Assembly: GCA_025937035.1 (NCBI GenBank)
Contig: JAICSG010000126.1
Span: 1-8,757, forward strand
DNA from: Thermoanaerobaculia bacterium
GTDB lineage: Bacteria > Acidobacteriota > Thermoanaerobaculia > Multivoradales > UBA5704
Reading direction: 5' to 3'
DNA length: 8,757 nt
Below are positions 5,924 through 8,757 of this stretch, in pieces. The notes under the pieces are model-generated. The model saw only the letters and a program-made list of their open reading frames with translations. It searched no databases and was not told the origin of the DNA. Position numbers and translations under genes: made by a program. Numbering within the stretch: position 1 is the first letter of the stretch; each line of letters starts with the position of its first letter.

Positions 5924-7498
5924 ATGTCGAAGAGTGTCGTTATTGTAGGTGGAGGTACGGCTGGTTGGATGACTGCGGCCTATCTTAAAAAGGCCGCCCC
6001 GAGCGTCAACGTCACCCTCATCGAATCCGCGAACATCCGGACGGTCGGCGTCGGCGAGGCGACGTTCAGCACCATCAAGCTCTTCTTCGACTTCCTCGGC
6101 CTCGAAGAGCAGGACTGGATGCCGAGCTGCAACGCGACCTACAAGCTGGCCATCAAGTTCCGCAACTGGCGTCCCGACGGGGCCCACTTCTACCACCCGT
6201 TCCAGCGCTATGAGATGGTCGACGGCTACAACATGGGCGAGTGGTGGCTCAAGCTCAAGCAGCACGAGGTGCCGTTCGATCAGGCCTGCTTCAGCATCCC
6301 GGCGATGTGCGAGAACAAGCTGTCGCCCCGCTTCCTGGACGGCCGCGTGTTCGACGAGAAGGTGCAGGACTACTTCGCCGGCAGCCGGCGGACGAAGAAC
6401 AGCTTCCTCGCCGAGCACAAGGTCCAGTATCCCTACGCCTACCAGTTCGACGCCAGCCTGCTCGCCGAGTACCTCAAGGGGTACGCCACGCGGCGCGGCG
6501 TCCGCCAGATCGTCGACGAGGTCGACGAGGTCAAGCTGGCCGAGGACGGCAGCATCGATCACCTGGTCACCCACGGGCACGGGACGCTGCGCGGCGACCT
6601 CTTCGTCGACTGCACCGGCTTCCGCGGCCTGCTGATCAACCAGGCGCTCAACGAGCCGTTCGTCTCCTTCCGCGATTCGCTGCTGTGCGACCGCGCGATC
6701 GCCCTCCAGATCCCCAAGGACGTCGAGACCCACGGCATCGAGCCCTACACCACCGCCACGGCGATGAGCGCCGGCTGGGCGTGGAACATCCCGCTCTACG
6801 GCCGCATCGGCACGGGCTACGTCTACTGCAGCCAGTTCCTCTCCGAGGAGGAGGCGGAGCGCGAGTTCCGGTCGTACCTCGGGCCCGACTCCTTCGGCCT
6901 GCGCGCCAACCACATCAAGATCCGCACCGGCCGCTGCCGCAACTCGTGGGTGAAGAACTGCGTCGCCATCGGCCTGTCGAGCGGCTTCGTCGAGCCTCTC
7001 GAGTCGACGGGCATCTTCTTCATCCAGCACGGGATCGAGGAGCTGATCAGCCACCTGCCCGGCAGCACGATCGACGAGGAGATGGTGCGCAGCTACAACC
7101 GGGTGGTCGCCGACGCGATCGACGGTGTCCGCGACTTCCTCACCGTCCACTATTACGCGAGCCAGCGGATGGACACCGAGTTCTGGCGGGCCGTCAAGCA
7201 GGTCCCGCTCTCCGACGATCTCCGTGAGCGGCTCGACATCTGGAAGCACCGCCTGCCCAACGCCAAGAACATCAACCCCAACTATCACGGCTTCGAGTCC
7301 TACTCCTACTCCGTGATGCTGATGGGGCTCGGCTACCTGCCCGAGCGGAGCCTGCCGGCGCTCGACCACATGGACGACACCAACGCCCTGCTCGCCTTCC
7401 GCGCCATGCGCGAGAAGACGGACCGGCTGATGGCGACCCTGCCGACGCAGTACGAGTACCTGACGCAGGTACGGTCCGAGATGTTCGTGGCCGCCTGA
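5924..7498 (+). CDS. Flavin-dependent tryptophan halogenase family protein
   Basis: A 524-residue protein, about the size of PrnA and RebH. The FAD-binding GGGTAG is at 9-14, followed by VGVGEAT (41-47). The halogenase signature WxWxIP is present as WAWNIP at 285-290; it is thought to block monooxygenation. Lys74 in ATYKLAIKF aligns with the catalytic lysine (Lys79 of PrnA), and Glu360 in EPLESTG aligns with the catalytic Glu346, with Thr362-Gly363 at the halide site. Such enzymes use reduced FAD, O2 and chloride or bromide to form hypohalous acid, which reaches an aromatic substrate through a tunnel; a flavin reductase is required and none is in view. Family and catalytic competence are well supported. 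The substrate is not: the segment that binds tryptophan in PrnA-type enzymes (here about 440-470) looks short and has no Trp beyond W440 at its edge. Free indole, a peptide or another aromatic are alternatives. Codons 2-23 use many A/T-ending codons, unlike the rest. Confidence 0.9.
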   Translation: MSKSVVIVGGGTAGWMTAAYLKKAAPSVNVTLIESANIRTVGVGEATFSTIKLFFDFLGLEEQDWMPSCNATYKLAIKFRNWRPDGAHFYHPFQRYEMVDGYNMGEWWLKLKQHEVPFDQACFSIPAMCENKLSPRFLDGRVFDEKVQDYFAGSRRTKNSFLAEHKVQYPYAYQFDASLLAEYLKGYATRRGVRQIVDEVDEVKLAEDGSIDHLVTHGHGTLRGDLFVDCTGFRGLLINQALNEPFVSFRDSLLCDRAIALQIPKDVETHGIEPYTTATAMSAGWAWNIPLYGRIGTGYVYCSQFLSEEEAEREFRSYLGPDSFGLRANHIKIRTGRCRNSWVKNCVAIGLSSGFVEPLESTGIFFIQHGIEELISHLPGSTIDEEMVRSYNRVVADAIDGVRDFLTVHYYASQRMDTEFWRAVKQVPLSDDLRERLDIWKHRLPNAKNINPNYHGFESYSYSVMLMGLGYLPERSLPALDHMDDTNALLAFRAMREKTDRLMATLPTQYEYLTQVRSEMFVAA

Positions 7499-7515
7499 GG
7501 CCATTCCGATTCCGA

Positions 7516-7542
7516 GGGGCGGGGGCTTTGCGCTCCCGCCCC
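7516..7542 (+). terminator. Strong GC hairpin after the halogenase, terminator-like
   Basis: GGGGCGGGGGC (7516-7526) pairs with GCTCCCGCCCC (7532-7542), 11 pairs including one G-U, around a five-base loop TTTGC. It begins 17 bases after the halogenase TGA. The following bases are GC-rich without a T-run, so termination would be of the non-canonical hairpin type or an RNA 3' end stabiliser. Confidence 0.6.
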
Positions 7543-7597
7543 GGGCGGGCACCCTCTACGGTGCACGACTCCCAAGGGAGTGTCCCGATGGCCCCGG

Positions 7598-7624
7598 GTC
7601 CCTGCTGTCCCTTTCGTCCCTGCC
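7598..7624. repeat. Three tandem 9-base repeats GTCCCTNNN
   Basis: GTCCCTGCT, GTCCCTTTC and GTCCCTGCC lie head to tail at 7598, 7607 and 7616, in a pyrimidine-rich non-coding stretch about 150-175 bases before the efflux gene. Near-helical spacing of identical hexamers can mark a multi-site operator, but a simple slippage repeat is as likely. Confidence 0.4.
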
Positions 7625-7675
7625 GCGCCGTTCCGGCAAACCCCGGCTCCGTCCCCCCTCCTCCCTGATGTGGTA

Positions 7676-7692
7676 ACTTCCTTAGTACTTCC
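7676..7692. repeat. ACTTCC direct repeat around TTAGT
   Basis: ACTTCC occurs at 7676-7681 and 7687-7692, one helical turn apart (11 bases), with the AGTACT palindrome (7684-7689) between and overlapping. It is the least GC-rich part of the 7499-7772 gap, about 80-95 bases before the GTG start of the efflux gene, where a promoter or operator would be expected. No clear -35/-10 pair was identified. Confidence 0.35.
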
Positions 7693-7713
7693 GCGTAGAA
7701 GAGACAGGTGCCC

Positions 7714-7755
7714 CCGGACGGCCGCCCCGGGGCGGTGTGAGGTCCGGAGGCGGCC
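7714..7755 (+). promoter_or_regulatory. Palindromic leader with alternative folds before the efflux gene
   Basis: CCGGAC (7714-7719) pairs with GTCCGG (7742-7747) and encloses CCGCCCCGGGGCGG (7722-7735), a perfect 14-base palindrome. As an alternative, GGCCGCC (7720-7726) is exactly complementary to GGCGGCC (7749-7755), which excludes the first fold. The ribosome binding site (GGGGAG, 7758-7763) begins three bases after the second stem. This arrangement could modulate translation of the efflux adaptor; only the complementarity is observed. Confidence 0.45.
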
Positions 7756-7757
7756 CT

Positions 7758-7763
7758 GGGGAG
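7758..7763 (+). promoter_or_regulatory. Ribosome binding site for the GTG-started efflux adaptor
   Basis: GGGGAG stands nine bases before GTG 7773 and only two before ATG 7766. The ATG opens a five-codon frame (ends TAA 7781-7783), so the GTG, which begins MKRKLLWF of the adaptor, is the functional start. Confidence 0.7.
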
Positions 7764-7772
7764 CGATGTCCT

Positions 7773-8757
7773 GTGAAGCGTAAGCTCTTGTGGTTTCTGA
7801 TCGTCGCCGCGCTGCTCGTGGCCGCCGGCGGCTTCGCCTATGCGCGCCGGGGGCCCAAGCCCACCGAGGTGCAGGTCGCCAAGGTCGGACGCGAGGACCT
7901 CCAGGCCAAGGTCAGCGCCAACGGCAAGATCCAGGCGCAGAAGAAGGTCGACCTCTCGGCGACCATCGCCGGCCAGATCACCCATCTCGCGGTCGAGGAG
8001 GGGGACCGGGTCAAGAAGGGGCAGTTCCTGCTCCAGATCGATCCGGTCAATCCGCGGGCCCTGGCGCGCAGCAACGAATACTCGATGCAAGCGCTGCGCG
8101 GCGAGCTCGCCTCGGCCAGGGCGGCGCTCGTCCAGGCCCGCACGGACCTCCAGCGGGCCGAGAACAACTTCAAGGCGGGGATCATCCCCGCCGCCGAGCG
8201 CGACCGGGCGAGGACGGCGGTGATGACCGGCGAGGCGGCCGTGGAGGCGGCGCAGCGCCGGGTCGATCAGGCCGGGGCCTCGCTCCAGGGGGCGCGTGAC
8301 ACGCTGGCCAAGACGACCATCGTCTCGCCCATGGACGGCATCGTCACCGCCCGCCGGGTCGAGGAGGGGGAGGTGGCGGTGATCGGCGTCCAGAACAGCC
8401 CGGGGACGGTGCTGCTGACCATCTCGGACATGTCGGTCGTCGAGGCCGAGCTCGAGGTCGACGAGACCTCGATCCCCACCGTACACCTCGGCCAGGAGGC
8501 GGAGGTGCGGCTCGACGCCTATCCCAACCAGACGTTCCGCGGCGTGGTCACCGAGGTGGGGAGCAGCCCGCTCGCCGCCGACGCCAACGCGGCGATCAAG
8601 TTCAAGGTGAAGGTCCAGTTGAAGAACCCGCCGGCGGACATCAAGCCGGGGCTCTCGGCCCGGGCCGATATCCTTACCGGTTTCCGCGGCCACGCGCTGG
8701 CGGTGCCCCTCCAGGCCCTGGTGGTGCGCGACGTCGAGCGCAAGCCCGGCGAGACCG
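7773..8757 (+). CDS. Efflux periplasmic adaptor subunit (MacA/HlyD-like membrane fusion protein), 3'-truncated
   Basis: Starting at GTG 7773 the frame stays open to the window end, giving 328 residues of a protein normally about 380-450 long. A basic MKRK and a hydrophobic segment at about 5-24 form an inner-membrane anchor. Then come a first beta/lipoyl half (about 33-90, with KKVDLSATIAGQITHLAVEEGD), an alanine- and arginine-rich helical hairpin with coiled-coil character (about 95-182), the second lipoyl half (SPMDGIVTARRVEEGE, 185-200), and a beta-barrel with NSPGTVLLTISDM and EVDETSIPTVHLGQ. The cut falls near the membrane-proximal domain. Adaptors of this kind join an inner-membrane ABC (MacB-type) or RND pump to a TolC-like channel. 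NSPGT and the fairly short hairpin favour the MacA type; I expect an ABC ATPase and permease just downstream. Separate promoter likely, given the 274-base gap after the halogenase. An RND-type adaptor is the main alternative. Confidence 0.88.
   Translation, partial: MKRKLLWFLIVAALLVAAGGFAYARRGPKPTEVQVAKVGREDLQAKVSANGKIQAQKKVDLSATIAGQITHLAVEEGDRVKKGQFLLQIDPVNPRALARSNEYSMQALRGELASARAALVQARTDLQRAENNFKAGIIPAAERDRARTAVMTGEAAVEAAQRRVDQAGASLQGARDTLAKTTIVSPMDGIVTARRVEEGEVAVIGVQNSPGTVLLTISDMSVVEAELEVDETSIPTVHLGQEAEVRLDAYPNQTFRGVVTEVGSSPLAADANAAIKFKVKVQLKNPPADIKPGLSARADILTGFRGHALAVPLQALVVRDVERKPGET

Noticed and set aside
5840..7552. 570-codon open frame on the minus strand opposite the halogenase
   Set aside because: Antisense artefact of G/C-ending codons; the product is a low-complexity Val/Asp/Ala-rich repeat-like sequence, while the + strand encodes a clear halogenase.
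7580..7783. 67-codon frame in the gap before the efflux gene
   Set aside because: Proline/arginine-rich, no ribosome binding site at its start, and it crosses the repeats and palindromes; best read as non-coding.
7272..8693. 473-codon minus-strand frame opposite the efflux adaptor
   Set aside because: Same antisense effect; it spans the intergenic region and has no domain signal.

Overview
The window is GC-rich DNA with strong G/C preference at third codon positions. All six supported genes lie on the + strand. The gene mix is a large multiheme c-type cytochrome with a heme-free C-terminal half, a secreted serine beta-lactamase-like hydrolase, an OsmC-type protein, an adenylation-domain-only ATP-dependent DNA ligase, a flavin-dependent tryptophan-halogenase-like enzyme and a MacA/HlyD-type efflux adaptor. 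This suggests an environmental, diderm, high-GC bacterium. Acidobacteriota is my best guess from gene content and protein style; Myxococcota, Gemmatimonadota or similar phyla cannot be excluded, and no phylogenetic marker is present.

Layout. Positions 1-2520 hold the 3' part of a multiheme cytochrome (six CxxCH motifs in view; its start lies before the window). After 25 bases comes an exported class C beta-lactamase/PBP-type hydrolase (2546-4288), whose ATG sits 10 bases after a TATACT hexamer, so it may be transcribed from its own promoter with almost no leader. An OsmC family protein (4417-4851) has a clear ribosome binding site. The next 199 bases (4852-5050) are crowded with inverted repeats and end in a perfect 12-bp hairpin only three bases before the start of the short DNA ligase (5051-5683).

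Between ligase and halogenase (5684-5923) the sequence changes character: about 100 bases are AT-rich, then come a short repeat-like GC segment, a 10-bp hairpin and a good ribosome binding site. The halogenase (5924-7498) keeps its FAD-binding, WxWxIP and catalytic Lys/Glu signatures, but the region that binds tryptophan in characterised Trp halogenases looks shortened and lacks tryptophans, so its substrate may be different. A strong GC hairpin follows it.

The 274 bases before the last gene (7499-7772) hold that hairpin, three 9-base direct repeats, an ACTTCC direct repeat and a palindromic leader capable of alternative folds. The last gene (7773 to the window end) is an efflux periplasmic adaptor starting with GTG.

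The genes do not form one obvious pathway. Gaps of 128 to 274 bases separate all but the first pair, so most are probably separate transcription units. A link between the halogenase and the downstream efflux system (export of a halogenated product) is conceivable but rests only on adjacency. The points I would look at first are the structured intergenic regions before the ligase and the efflux gene, and the halogenase's substrate pocket. I saw no tRNA, rRNA, CRISPR array, transposase or replication origin.
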